A DNA stretch of 43,232 nucleotides from assembly GCA_031275285.1 (NCBI GenBank), contig JAISOY010000032.1, positions 1-43,232 of the forward strand, given 5' to 3'. Positions 35,943-43,232 of the stretch are shown here, piece by piece. The notes under the pieces were generated by a model that worked only from the letters and a program-made list of their open reading frames with translations, was not told the DNA's origin and did not search any database. The position numbers and the translations under genes are program-made. This stretch comes from Bacteroidales bacterium. GTDB lineage: Bacteria; Bacteroidota; Bacteroidia; Bacteroidales; UBA4181. Within the stretch, counting starts at the first letter, position 1. Each line of letters begins with the position of its first letter.

Positions 35943-37043
35943 ATGCGAAAAAAGGAAAAAATATTCCATTATGGGCATGGACTTGCTTGGCGTTTATCTG
36001 TATTTATTAGTATAATTCTGGGGTTTATTATGCTACTGGGATTTCTATACGCCAAATTGAGGGATATAGGTAATGGGGTTAAGATTTTTGATATTATTGG
36101 CATAAATCTCCTATTGCAGTTCCTGATAAATGCGGTTATGCTCTATATATTATTCAGGTATCAGTTCTGGGCAATGCAAGCCCACAGGAATCCACGAAAG
36201 CGATTTTTTTTGACCGTAATTGGCTCTTTTTTGCTGGTTCTATTCTTAAGCCCTCTATTTGCGAAATGCCAGATTTGGTTGTTCAATGAGAATCCGGCTT
36301 CGCCTAATGCTCATCTCACGTTCAATTTTGTTAAAGATCTGATCGTTTTAGTGATTGTTTTTCTGCTGACTGCTTTAACATTCATGTGGGAGCAACGTCA
36401 GAAGACCCGGTTGGAAAACCAGAGGCTCCTCACAGAAAACCTGCAGAATCGTTATGATGTCCTCAAAAACCAGGTAGATCCTCATTTTCTCTTTAACTCA
36501 CTTAATACGTTGAATGGCTTGATCGGCTATGATGATGATAAAGCTCATGAATATGTAGACCAACTGTCTTTAGTATTCCGGCATACCATGCATAATAAAG
36601 AAATATTGTCATTAAGCGAAGAGTTGGATTTTACCATGTCATATATATATCTGATGAAGATACGTTATAATGATAGTTTACAATTGATCACCAACATTGA
36701 TGACCTTTACCTTGATTATTATATTTTACCCTGCGGATTACAATTATTAATAGAAAATGCTATCAAGCATAATATAGTCAGTAATAAATATCCGCTGGAG
36801 GTGACGATTGAGACCTCCGGTCATGATACGATTCTTGTACGAAACAATATACGCCGGAAGCCGGAAGTGGAAGCCGGAAGTGGAGTGGGACTGGCCAATC
36901 TTAACGAAAGGTATCGACTTCTGTTCCGTAAGGAGATAATCATTAAGGACATGGATGGTATTTTCAGTGTAGAGGTCCCTCTGATCAAAGAAAAAGAAAA
37001 ACCAAAAGTAATACAAGATGAAAGCTATTATTGTAGAAGATGA
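35943..37043 (+). CDS. LytS/YehU-type sensor histidine kinase
   Basis: 366 residues. Four hydrophobic helices (about 18-37, 52-71, 88-107 and 130-148) without a large external domain, then a short coiled coil. A His_kinase (PF06580) domain has phospho-acceptor H181 in QVDPHFLFNSLNTLNGLIGY. The ATPase part shows LPCGLQLLIENAIKHN and GSGVGLANLNERYRLLF. It partners the LytTR regulator whose gene overlaps its 3' end by 26 bases. The signal is unknown; a four-helix sensor without a periplasmic domain may read membrane state. Confidence 0.92.
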   Translation: MRKKEKIFHYGHGLAWRLSVFISIILGFIMLLGFLYAKLRDIGNGVKIFDIIGINLLLQFLINAVMLYILFRYQFWAMQAHRNPRKRFFLTVIGSFLLVLFLSPLFAKCQIWLFNENPASPNAHLTFNFVKDLIVLVIVFLLTALTFMWEQRQKTRLENQRLLTENLQNRYDVLKNQVDPHFLFNSLNTLNGLIGYDDDKAHEYVDQLSLVFRHTMHNKEILSLSEELDFTMSYIYLMKIRYNDSLQLITNIDDLYLDYYILPCGLQLLIENAIKHNIVSNKYPLEVTIETSGHDTILVRNNIRRKPEVEAGSGVGLANLNERYRLLFRKEIIIKDMDGIFSVEVPLIKEKEKPKVIQDESYYCRR

Positions 37044-37782
37044 ATTTGTAGCGGCACAAACCCTGCAACGTTTAATCGCAGAAGTAGACAAAGAAATTGA
37101 GATAATAACGGTTTTACAGAGCGTGGAAGACAGTGTGGAATGGTTTTCATCGAATCCGGCCCCCGATTTGGTTTTCTTAGATATTCATCTGGCCGATGGT
37201 TCATCCTTTTCTATTTTCGACCAGACGACCATCAATTGTCCGATCATATTCACTACAGCTTATGATGAATATTCCTTAAAAGCATTTGAGGTAAACAGCA
37301 TTGACTATCTGCTCAAACCAATCAATAAAAAAGGATTGGAACGGGCTATGTTAAAGTTGAAGAATCTTACATTCAAACAGGACAATATGGATTTGATTAA
37401 CAATCTGCTGGCCACCCTAAAAGAAACAAAAGAGAACTATAAAACTCACTTCCTTATTCCCCATAAGGACAAACTGATCCCCCTTGCTGCAGAAAAGATT
37501 GCTTATTTTTATTCTGAATTCAAAATGGCGAAAATCATCACCTTTGACCAACATATTTATACTGTGGATACTTCGTTAGATGAAATTTCTAAACGGTTGG
37601 ATCCTTCCCTGTTTTTTAGAGCAAACCGTCAATATATTCTATCACACCATGCTATCAACGATATTTCCGTCTGGTTTGGCAGCAAACTATCAATTAATTT
37701 ATCCGTACCCACTGCAGATAAAGTAATTGTAAGCAGGGCAAGGGTCCCGGAATTTAAAACTTGGTATACCCGCGAAGGTTAA
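37018..37782 (+). CDS. LytTR-family response regulator
   Basis: 254 residues. Receiver domain (about 1-120) with acidic pocket VEDEF and phospho-acceptor D55 in LVFLDIHLADG, conserved T and K (FTTAYDE, LLKPINKKG). The C-terminal LytTR DNA-binding domain (about 150-254) has KDKLIPLAAEKIAYFYSEFK, LFFRANRQYILS and an end in SRARVPEFKTW. Starts inside the kinase gene, in a different frame, so synthesis is coupled. Target genes cannot be told; neighbours are the NagB fusion (upstream, opposite strand) and its own operon. Confidence 0.93.
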   Translation: MKAIIVEDEFVAAQTLQRLIAEVDKEIEIITVLQSVEDSVEWFSSNPAPDLVFLDIHLADGSSFSIFDQTTINCPIIFTTAYDEYSLKAFEVNSIDYLLKPINKKGLERAMLKLKNLTFKQDNMDLINNLLATLKETKENYKTHFLIPHKDKLIPLAAEKIAYFYSEFKMAKIITFDQHIYTVDTSLDEISKRLDPSLFFRANRQYILSHHAINDISVWFGSKLSINLSVPTADKVIVSRARVPEFKTWYTREG

Positions 37783-37819
37783 GAAAACATATCAAAAGTC
37801 TTTGAATAATTAAAAGAAA

Positions 37820-37839
37820 AAAGGGGCATATGCCCCTTT
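37820..37839. terminator. Bidirectional terminator, LytTR / aminotransferase
   Basis: Perfect 10-bp palindrome AAAGGGGCAT / ATGCCCCTTT. On the minus strand a T-rich run (TTTTTTCTTTT) follows, and on the plus strand only TTTCCC, so it works best for the leftward aminotransferase transcript but also lies beyond the LytTR stop. Confidence 0.65.
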
Positions 37840-37998
37840 CCCATTAACACACACAGAAACTAGATTCATTTACCGAACCTTGACTCTTAACCTTTAAATA
37901 TTAAATATAACATAAGAACGTATATAACGGGAAGCAAACTTCCGATATATATAACACGGAAAATGAAAAAATGTTCAGAAAAAAGTTTATTTTTTATT

Positions 37999-38790
37999 CT
38001 ATTTTTTTAATCCGGTCATTTCATCATAACGATCCATGATTTTACGAACAACCGGATCGAGAGGATCAAACTTTAACTCATCAATCTCGGCTACAGGCAA
38101 CACTTTAGGTGAAGTCCCGGATATAAAAGCAGCACTCATTTTGTTAAGATGAGATACCTCTACTCGTTTTTCCAGAAGAGGAATAGAAAGTTCATGGCAT
38201 ATTTGCAGGACATATTTCCGGGTAATACCTGGTAAAACATCAACTTCCGGAGCTGTGTATACCACCCCATTATCAACCATAAAAAAGTTGGACCGGGCGC
38301 CTTCTGTAATATAACCGTCAGGATGAACCAAAATAACCTCATATACTCCTTTTTCTTTTATGATCCGATCCACCTCACGGATAAACGTTTGCTGTATGAC
38401 CTTGGCATTAGGATTTTGCCTTTCGGCGTAAAAAAGAGTTGAACGGAAGCCTATAGAATAAAGATCTTCAGAAGGATAACGATGGGGTATGAAGAAAAAT
38501 GCATAATGCCCAATTTTTCCCTCCCGATAGGAAAATTCTAACTTAATATTGCCGCTTTTTACTTTATTTATTTTTAAAAGCTCTTCCAATTGTTGTTTGA
38601 AATTAATATCGGGAGGCAATGTAACCTTCGCCAATTTTGCAGAATATTGCAGTCGTTCAAGATGATCTCCCAGGAAAAGAAATACTCCGTTAGTTACACG
38701 TATAACCTCATATAAGATGCCGTATCTTTCCTGGGGATAAGAATTGACAGGTTCTGTCCGGCCATCGAATATCATATATTGATAAAGCAT
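37999..38790 (-). CDS. Aminotransferase class IV (4-amino-4-deoxychorismate lyase / BCAT-like)
   Basis: 263 residues, PLP fold type IV. The probable PLP lysine is K130 in NPNAKVIQQ. The block HPDGYITEGARSNFFMVDNG (about 156-175) is the family signature, with E163, and TSPKVLPVAEID comes near the C-terminus. Length and sequence fit PabC-type lyases as well as D-amino-acid or branched-chain transaminases, so the exact reaction is open. It is the last gene of a minus-strand group hflX-rlmH-this gene; 32 bases separate it from rlmH. No pabA or pabB nearby. Confidence 0.85.
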   Translation of the reverse strand: MLYQYMIFDGRTEPVNSYPQERYGILYEVIRVTNGVFLFLGDHLERLQYSAKLAKVTLPPDINFKQQLEELLKINKVKSGNIKLEFSYREGKIGHYAFFFIPHRYPSEDLYSIGFRSTLFYAERQNPNAKVIQQTFIREVDRIIKEKGVYEVILVHPDGYITEGARSNFFMVDNGVVYTAPEVDVLPGITRKYVLQICHELSIPLLEKRVEVSHLNKMSAAFISGTSPKVLPVAEIDELKFDPLDPVVRKIMDRYDEMTGLKK

Positions 38791-38822
38791 ATCAAACTGA
38801 TCTTTAAGTGAATAATGATGAT

Positions 38823-39293
38823 TTAAGAATGATGGTATGATTCGCCTTTAATAATAGTAAATGCTCGATATATCTGTTCACATAGTAACAGACGGATCAT
38901 CTGGTGTGAAAATGTAAACTTTGAAAAAGATATTTGTCCGTTGGCTCTTTGGTATATCCTCTGTGAAAAACCGTATGGTCCACCTACTACAAAAACAAGA
39001 TTTTTTATACTTGAAGACATTTTCATTTGGAGAAAAGCGGCTAACTTTTCCGAAGAATATTCTGTTCCATGCTCATCTAATAAGTATACTTCATCAGACG
39101 GATCAATCCTGCCAAGAATGGCCTCTCCCTCCAAAACCTTCTGCCTTTCAACATCGTGTTTCGGTATATTTTTTAACATAATAACTTCAACTGAAAAAGA
39201 TATATAATGTTTTAATCTTTTTTCATATACAGCTATTCCCTCCTGTAACCAGGATTCCGATGTCTTGCCAGTCCATATAAATGTGATTTTCAT
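38823..39293 (-). CDS. rlmH: RlmH, 23S rRNA pseudouridine-1915 N3-methyltransferase
   Basis: 156 residues, typical length. A SPOUT-fold methyltransferase acting on 23S rRNA helix 69. Seen: KITFIWTGKTSESWLQEGI at the start, LLDEHGTEYSSEKLA, the knot loop FVVGGPYGFSQ, and the C-terminal FSHQMIRLLLCEQIYRAFTI and GESYHHS. Starts 32 bases after the hflX stop and is translated with it. Confidence 0.97.
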   Translation of the reverse strand: MKITFIWTGKTSESWLQEGIAVYEKRLKHYISFSVEVIMLKNIPKHDVERQKVLEGEAILGRIDPSDEVYLLDEHGTEYSSEKLAAFLQMKMSSSIKNLVFVVGGPYGFSQRIYQRANGQISFSKFTFSHQMIRLLLCEQIYRAFTIIKGESYHHS

Positions 39294-39325
39294 TGAAAAA
39301 TCCAGGTTCGATAATATTAACAGGA

Positions 39326-40543
39326 TTATTCGGAAGATGGGTTAAAATACACTGCCGGATGTTGTTCATAAGGATAACGCTGAGCATGTATCGTCCGCAC
39401 TTCCTGAAACAGGATGCTCTTAAGTTGTTCAATATTTTGTTTCTGCTTGGCAGATATGAACACACTCAATTGATCATTCCGGGCCATCCATGTTTGTTGC
39501 AATTCATCAAGACTGATATTTTCTTTGGTTTTCGGAGTTAGGTCATCTTCGTCTTTGGCTATATACTGATACCTATCTACCTTATTGAAAACCAAAATGG
39601 TCGGTTTATCCTGAGCCTTAAGATCGAGCAAAGTTTGGTTAACCACTTCTATCTGTTCCTCAAACCGTGGATGTGAAATATCCACAACGTGGGCCAGAAT
39701 ATCTGCTTCCCGAACTTCATCCAAAGTAGATTTAAAAGACTCTACCAGATGATGGGGTAGTTTTCGTATAAACCCGACAGTATCAGTAAGTAGAAACGGC
39801 AATGTATCAATTACGACTTTTCTAACTGTGGTATCCAGCGTAGCAAAAAGTTTATTTTCAGCAAAAACTTCCGATTTGCTCAATAGATTCATTAATGTGG
39901 ATTTTCCCACATTGGTATAACCGACCAAAGCTACACGAACAATGTTCCCCCGGTTTCTTCGCTGAACGACCATCTGATTATCAATTTTCTTCAACTGTTC
40001 TTTCAACTTGGTGATTTTATCACGAATAATACGCCTGTCGGTTTCTATCTCCGTTTCACCCGGTCCGCGAACCCCAATCCCTCCCTGCTGACGTTCAAGA
40101 TGGGTCCACATTCTCGTCAGGCGAGGAAGTAAATATTGATATTGTGCCAGTTCTACCTGGGTTTTGGCATAAGATGTTTGTGCCCGTTTAGCAAAAATAT
40201 CCAGGATAAGATTGGTACGATCCAGTATTTTACATTCCAACTCCCGTTCAATATTCCGTAACTGAGATGGGGTCAGGTCATCGTCAAAAATAACCAGATC
40301 TATTTCATTTTCCTTAACATATTCACGTATCTCGTTCAGTTTCCCGGTTCCGACAAAAGTGGAAGGATTTGGGGTTTCCATGCGTTGAATGAATTCTTTT
40401 ACAGGAATTCCACCGGCTGTCTCCGTAAGGAACGCCAATTCTTTAAGATATTCTTTTGCTTCGGCTTCTTTTTGCTCAGAAGTGATGATACCGACCAAAA
40501 CTGCTTTTTCTATTTCCTTCGCTGTACTGATATTTTGCGACAT
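39326..40543 (-). CDS. hflX: HflX ribosome-associated GTPase
   Basis: 405 residues. N-terminal HflX domain (about 1-190) with ETPNPSTFVGTGKLNEIREY and LPRLTRMWTHLERQQGG, then the G domain with G1 GYTNVGKST (208-216), DTVGFIRKLP for G3 and VFNKVD for G4. It splits or rescues stalled ribosomes. First gene of the hflX-rlmH-aminotransferase group. The upstream tonB terminator isolates it, so its promoter must lie within the 20 or so bases between, or overlap that terminator; none was recognised. Confidence 0.96.
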   Translation of the reverse strand: MSQNISTAKEIEKAVLVGIITSEQKEAEAKEYLKELAFLTETAGGIPVKEFIQRMETPNPSTFVGTGKLNEIREYVKENEIDLVIFDDDLTPSQLRNIERELECKILDRTNLILDIFAKRAQTSYAKTQVELAQYQYLLPRLTRMWTHLERQQGGIGVRGPGETEIETDRRIIRDKITKLKEQLKKIDNQMVVQRRNRGNIVRVALVGYTNVGKSTLMNLLSKSEVFAENKLFATLDTTVRKVVIDTLPFLLTDTVGFIRKLPHHLVESFKSTLDEVREADILAHVVDISHPRFEEQIEVVNQTLLDLKAQDKPTILVFNKVDRYQYIAKDEDDLTPKTKENISLDELQQTWMARNDQLSVFISAKQKQNIEQLKSILFQEVRTIHAQRYPYEQHPAVYFNPSSE

Positions 40544-40561
40544 AAATAATATAATATTTAC

Positions 40562-40593
40562 AAAAAAAAAGCCCTGACTTATATGTCAGAGCT
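40562..40593 (-). terminator. Intrinsic terminator of the first TonB gene
   Basis: Stem AGCTCTGAC / GTCAGGGCT (minus strand, nine pairs including one G-U, positions 40585-40593 / 40570-40578) followed by T8 at 40562-40569. It ends the TonB message just before the hflX gene. Confidence 0.85.
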
Positions 40594-40613
40594 CCTATAT
40601 ACATTTTACAAGT

Positions 40614-41303
40614 TTAATTTTGTAATCTAAAATTAACAGGGAAAGTATATCTGACTTTTACTGCTTTACCTCTTTGTTTTCCGGGAGTCCATTTAGGAGA
40701 AGACTTTACAACCCTTAATGCTTCCGCATCTAAAGAGGGGTCCTGACCACGAACAACTTTAGCATCAATAACGCTTCCGTCTTTATCAATAACAAATTCG
40801 ATATACACCCTTCCTCCAAGACCATTTTCCTGAGCTACAGGAGGATAAACGGTGTTTTTAGAAACATACTCGCGAAACCCTTCATCTGCCGGTTTACCAT
40901 TAAAAAGAGGCTTGTCTTCAATAACGGCAAACAGGAACTCTTCTTCTTCTTCTTCCAACTCGGCTTCTTCATATTCAACAATGTCAATTTCAAGATTCTG
41001 ATCGGCTTCAACGTCAATCTGAAAATCACTCTCTACCTGCACATTGTCATCAACGATAGACAAAATATCCGCCACTTTAGGTGGTTCCGGAGCCGGTGGT
41101 GGCGGTTGATCCTGACGGGTTATAGGAATAATCTCCTCTTCAATAGCGGCTTGCACCGGCTTGAAGTCGTCAGATATCACCCTGGGAGATGTTTGCCATT
41201 CAAAGGCAAGGAGCACGAAGCCCAACGCAACCAACATACCTATCTCGATAAACATGGTGCGTTTCTTTTCTAAATTCGCTTTATCACTTTTCTTCAGTTC
41301 CAT
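40614..41303 (-). CDS. TonB-family energy transducer, copy 1
   Basis: 229 residues. Short cytoplasmic start with NLEKKR, one N-terminal helix (about 17-34, FIEIGMLVALGFVLLAF), a Pro-rich linker (QPPPPAPEPPKV), then an acidic linker with a run of Glu (about 117-124). The C-terminal TonB domain (about 140-229) has NGLGGRVYIEFVIDKDGSV and SSPKWTPGKQRGKAVKVRY, ending in FPVNFRLQN. It transmits the membrane energy of ExbB/ExbD to outer-membrane receptors such as the one at 5830. exbB and exbD are not here. It lies after copy 2 on the same strand. Confidence 0.9.
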   Translation of the reverse strand: MELKKSDKANLEKKRTMFIEIGMLVALGFVLLAFEWQTSPRVISDDFKPVQAAIEEEIIPITRQDQPPPPAPEPPKVADILSIVDDNVQVESDFQIDVEADQNLEIDIVEYEEAELEEEEEEFLFAVIEDKPLFNGKPADEGFREYVSKNTVYPPVAQENGLGGRVYIEFVIDKDGSVIDAKVVRGQDPSLDAEALRVVKSSPKWTPGKQRGKAVKVRYTFPVNFRLQN

Positions 41304-41421
41304 AACGATTAACTTTTTAGGTGTGTAAAAATATATATTTTTATACTCAAATACAAAAAATATTATTTTTCATTAAACTTTTTATACGCTCACGTACACT
41401 AATCTACTGTCAAAGACCAAC

Positions 41422-42105
41422 TTACCGCAATCTAAAAACTATCGGAAATGTATATTTTACCTTCACCGGCTTTTCCCGTTGTTTTCCGGGAGTCCATTGA
41501 GGCGAAGCCATAATCAAACGTAATGCTTCTTTATCTAATACCGGATCCGCCCCACGCATCACTTTGGCATCCGTAACATTCCCCTTTGCGTCTACTATAA
41601 ATTCTACAAATACTGTTCCAAAAATACCATTTTCAATGGCAACGGCCGGATAGTCCAAATGGTCTTTGATGTATTCCCGGAAACCGATTTCAGCCGGTTT
41701 ACCGTTGAATAGTGGGGGATCTTCTACAATAATAAAAAAATCAGGCTCAGGTTCTTCATCGAGCTTGCTGCTTGTAAAAAGATCTTCTGGTAAAATATTT
41801 CCTACCGGTTCGACGTCAATGATTAAAGTACTATTATCCAACTCAACTGTGTTATCGACGATAGCCAGGTTATGACTGGGAAGAGCCGGTGCTGGAGGTG
41901 GTACTTCCGGTGTTTTCGTCCTGATCATGTCGATATCATCAATATCGATTCTTGAAGCAATATCCCACGTAATATCAGAAATACGGGGAGCTGCCTGCCA
42001 CTCAAATGCCACAAAGATAAATCCTAAGGCCGTCAATAATCCTATCTGAAAAAACAAGCTGCGTTTTTTCTCTAGGTTCGCTCGATTAGTTTTCTTGGTT
42101 TCCAT
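41422..42105 (-). CDS. TonB-family energy transducer, copy 2
   Basis: 227 residues from ATG 42105, chosen because METKKTNRANLEKKRS aligns with the start of copy 1; an upstream in-frame start at 42141 would add twelve residues with no counterpart. The layout matches copy 1: one helix, a short Pro-rich linker (EVPPPAPALPSH), an acidic linker, and a C-terminal TonB domain with IFGTVFVEFIVDAKGNVTDA and SPQWTPGKQREKPVKVKY. The two TonB domains are clearly paralogous. The linkers differ, so the partners may differ. The gap to copy 1 is 118 bases. Confidence 0.9.
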   Translation of the reverse strand: METKKTNRANLEKKRSLFFQIGLLTALGFIFVAFEWQAAPRISDITWDIASRIDIDDIDMIRTKTPEVPPPAPALPSHNLAIVDNTVELDNSTLIIDVEPVGNILPEDLFTSSKLDEEPEPDFFIIVEDPPLFNGKPAEIGFREYIKDHLDYPAVAIENGIFGTVFVEFIVDAKGNVTDAKVMRGADPVLDKEALRLIMASPQWTPGKQREKPVKVKYTFPIVFRLR

Positions 42106-42162
42106 AACAAAAAAATGAACGGTTTTTGATTGCTCACACAATCACAAAAAATCACATATCCA

Positions 42163-42185
42163 TGACTGTTTATCTTCAACAGTCA
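42163..42185. repeat. Inverted repeat in the tonB upstream region
   Basis: TGACTGTT (42163-42170) / AACAGTCA (42178-42185), a perfect 8-bp pair with a 7-base gap, 58 bases ahead of the TonB start. No T-run follows on either strand, so an operator or RNA hairpin is more likely than a terminator. Confidence 0.5.
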
Positions 42186-42326
42186 AGTAAATAACATCGG
42201 CGCCTGATAAGAACTTAATGAATCTTTCTAATTTTTGTTGATTCCCTATTAAGCCAGAAACAAAAATTATGCCTGAATTGTGAAAAAATGTTAAAATATC
42301 CCAAATAGTGCAAATGAGAGCAGCAT

Positions 42327-42366
42327 ATATTAAACATGTAGTGCAAATGCACTACATGTTTAATAT
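42327..42366. repeat. 19-bp perfect palindromic hairpin at the end of serS
   Basis: Arms 42327-42345 and 42348-42366 are exact reverse complements with a two-base AA gap. The last base overlaps the serS TAA. The centre repeats an 11-base word, TAGTGCAAATG (42339-42349), that also occurs at 42306-42316. No clean T-run follows on the minus strand, so a standard terminator is not shown. Confidence 0.75.
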
Positions 42367-43232
42367 TAGTCAATATGTGAAAATCCTGTATAAGTATGTA
42401 ACGGCTCGGGAAGAAGAATGCCTTCCGGAGTTTGACCGTTTTCAAGCAAAGCAGCAACTATACGGGGTAAAGCTAAAGCACTGCCGTTGAGGGTATGTGC
42501 CAGTTGAGGTTTTTTATTATTCTCATCCCGGTAACGAAGTTTTAAACGATTGGCCTGAAATGACTCGAAATTAGAAACAGAACTGACTTCCAGCCACATT
42601 TTCTGAGCGGCGGAATAAACTTCAAAATCATAGGTCAAAGATGAAGTAAAGCTCATATCTCCTCCGCATAATCGTAAGATTCGATAAGGCAAACCAAGCT
42701 TTTGAACCAATGATTCAACATGTTGTACCATCTCATCAAGCGCTTCATAAGAGCGGTCAGGATGTTCCAGACGAACGATCTCGACTTTATCAAACTGATG
42801 CAAACGATTCAATCCACGTACATCTTTACCATATGAACCTGCTTCACGACGGAAACAAGGGGTATAAGCGGTCATTTTTACCGGAAAATCCGCAACATCC
42901 ATGATCACATCACGGTATATGTTGGTAACAGGGACCTCTGCAGTAGGAATCAGGTAAAAATTATCCATGGTAACATGGTACATCTGTCCTTCCTTATCCG
43001 GAAGTTGCCCTGTACCGAATCCTGAATCTTCGTTCACCATCAGAGGAGGAATCACTTCCTGATATCCTGACTTTTGCGCCTCATCTAGAAAAAAACTGAT
43101 CAGTGCGCGTTGTAAACGGGCGCCTTTTCCTTTATAAACCGGAAATCCGGCACCGGTAAGCTTTACGCCTAACTCAAAATCTATTAAGTCATATTTTTTT
43201 GCCAAATCCCAGTGAGGCAAAGCGTTTTCCGG
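42366..43232 (-). CDS. serS: SerS, seryl-tRNA synthetase (C-terminal part, cut by window edge)
   Basis: 289 codons are visible; the N-terminal tRNA-binding coiled coil lies outside. The visible part is the class II catalytic domain: motif 2 CFRREAGSYGKDVRGLNRLH and motif 3 HTLNGSALALPRIVAALLEN, with serine-site blocks PTAEVPVTN and the C-terminus LLPEPLHTYTGFSHID. Reads continuously to the last base of the window (PENALPHWD). It charges tRNA-Ser with serine. It lies upstream of the TonB genes on the same strand, separated by the palindrome and 260 bases. Confidence 0.97.
   Translation of the reverse strand, partial: PENALPHWDLAKKYDLIDFELGVKLTGAGFPVYKGKGARLQRALISFFLDEAQKSGYQEVIPPLMVNEDSGFGTGQLPDKEGQMYHVTMDNFYLIPTAEVPVTNIYRDVIMDVADFPVKMTAYTPCFRREAGSYGKDVRGLNRLHQFDKVEIVRLEHPDRSYEALDEMVQHVESLVQKLGLPYRILRLCGGDMSFTSSLTYDFEVYSAAQKMWLEVSSVSNFESFQANRLKLRYRDENNKKPQLAHTLNGSALALPRIVAALLENGQTPEGILLPEPLHTYTGFSHID

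Noticed and set aside
1..43232. CRISPR array, tRNA or complete insertion sequence
   Set aside because: No regularly spaced direct repeats, no tRNA T-loop motif in a cloverleaf context, and no transposase gene was found anywhere in the window.

Overview
The window looks like the chromosome of a member of Bacteroidota, most likely order Bacteroidales. The main evidence is the gene content: a DUF2723 membrane glycosyltransferase, a TonB-dependent receptor with a carboxypeptidase-like N-terminal domain, two TonB proteins, GldG, DUF4783, a RemB/Wzi-like outer membrane protein, a long NagB fused to a PIG-L deacetylase, and LytS/LytTR regulators. Intergenic DNA is AT-rich and carries the Bacteroidota promoter signature (TAnnTTTG at -7, often TTTG about 19-20 bases upstream). 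Genes use TAA, TGA and TAG stops in the normal way. No tRNA, rRNA, CRISPR array, prophage or complete insertion sequence was seen, so this is mostly a core chromosomal region. The family or genus cannot be fixed from the sequence alone.

Layout. Bases 1-600 hold two complete and one edge-cut promoter in tandem, all reading leftward out of the window, with a boxA-like GTTCTTTGA. They probably drive an rRNA or other stable-RNA operon just outside. Bases 613-8577 (+) hold the DUF2723 protein, then an orphan sensor histidine kinase 15 bases ahead of a TonB-dependent receptor. Bases 8616-13744 (-) hold a serine hydrolase, a metallophosphoesterase/beta-propeller fusion, and a YgiQ-type radical SAM gene cut by one in-frame TGA. 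Bases 13831-16800 (+) encode two outer membrane proteins. Bases 16866-18576 (-) hold a TIGR02757 protein and a secreted metallo-beta-lactamase-fold protein. Bases 18853-20300 (+) hold a ketosynthase-like fragment overlapping an rRNA-type methyltransferase. Bases 20316-24819 (-) hold two paralogous exported Gfo/Idh/MocA oxidoreductases, YebC and a Wzz-like protein. Bases 24993-29628 (+) hold an esterase, GldG and DnaK.

From 30032 to 31614 there is a stand-alone tryptophan synthase beta-type gene behind what reads as a complete ribosome-mediated attenuator: a 19-residue leader peptide with three consecutive Trp codons, mutually exclusive hairpins and an intrinsic terminator. This is the best-supported regulatory element in the window. 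After it come nadC with DUF4783 (-), the NagB/PIG-L fusion (-), a 750-base intergenic region with three same-orientation terminator-like hairpins and a possible 34-residue basic peptide, a LytS/LytTR two-component pair (+), an hflX-rlmH-aminotransferase operon (-), two tandem TonB genes (-) and the 3' part of serS (-), which runs off the right edge.

No single multi-gene novel system stands out. The most interesting signals are the Trp attenuator with a duplicated terminator arm, the hairpin/small-ORF region near 35.5 kb, a dispersed 68-70 base repeat whose palindrome shows compensatory changes, the TGA-split ygiQ, and a sigma54-like promoter ahead of dnaK.
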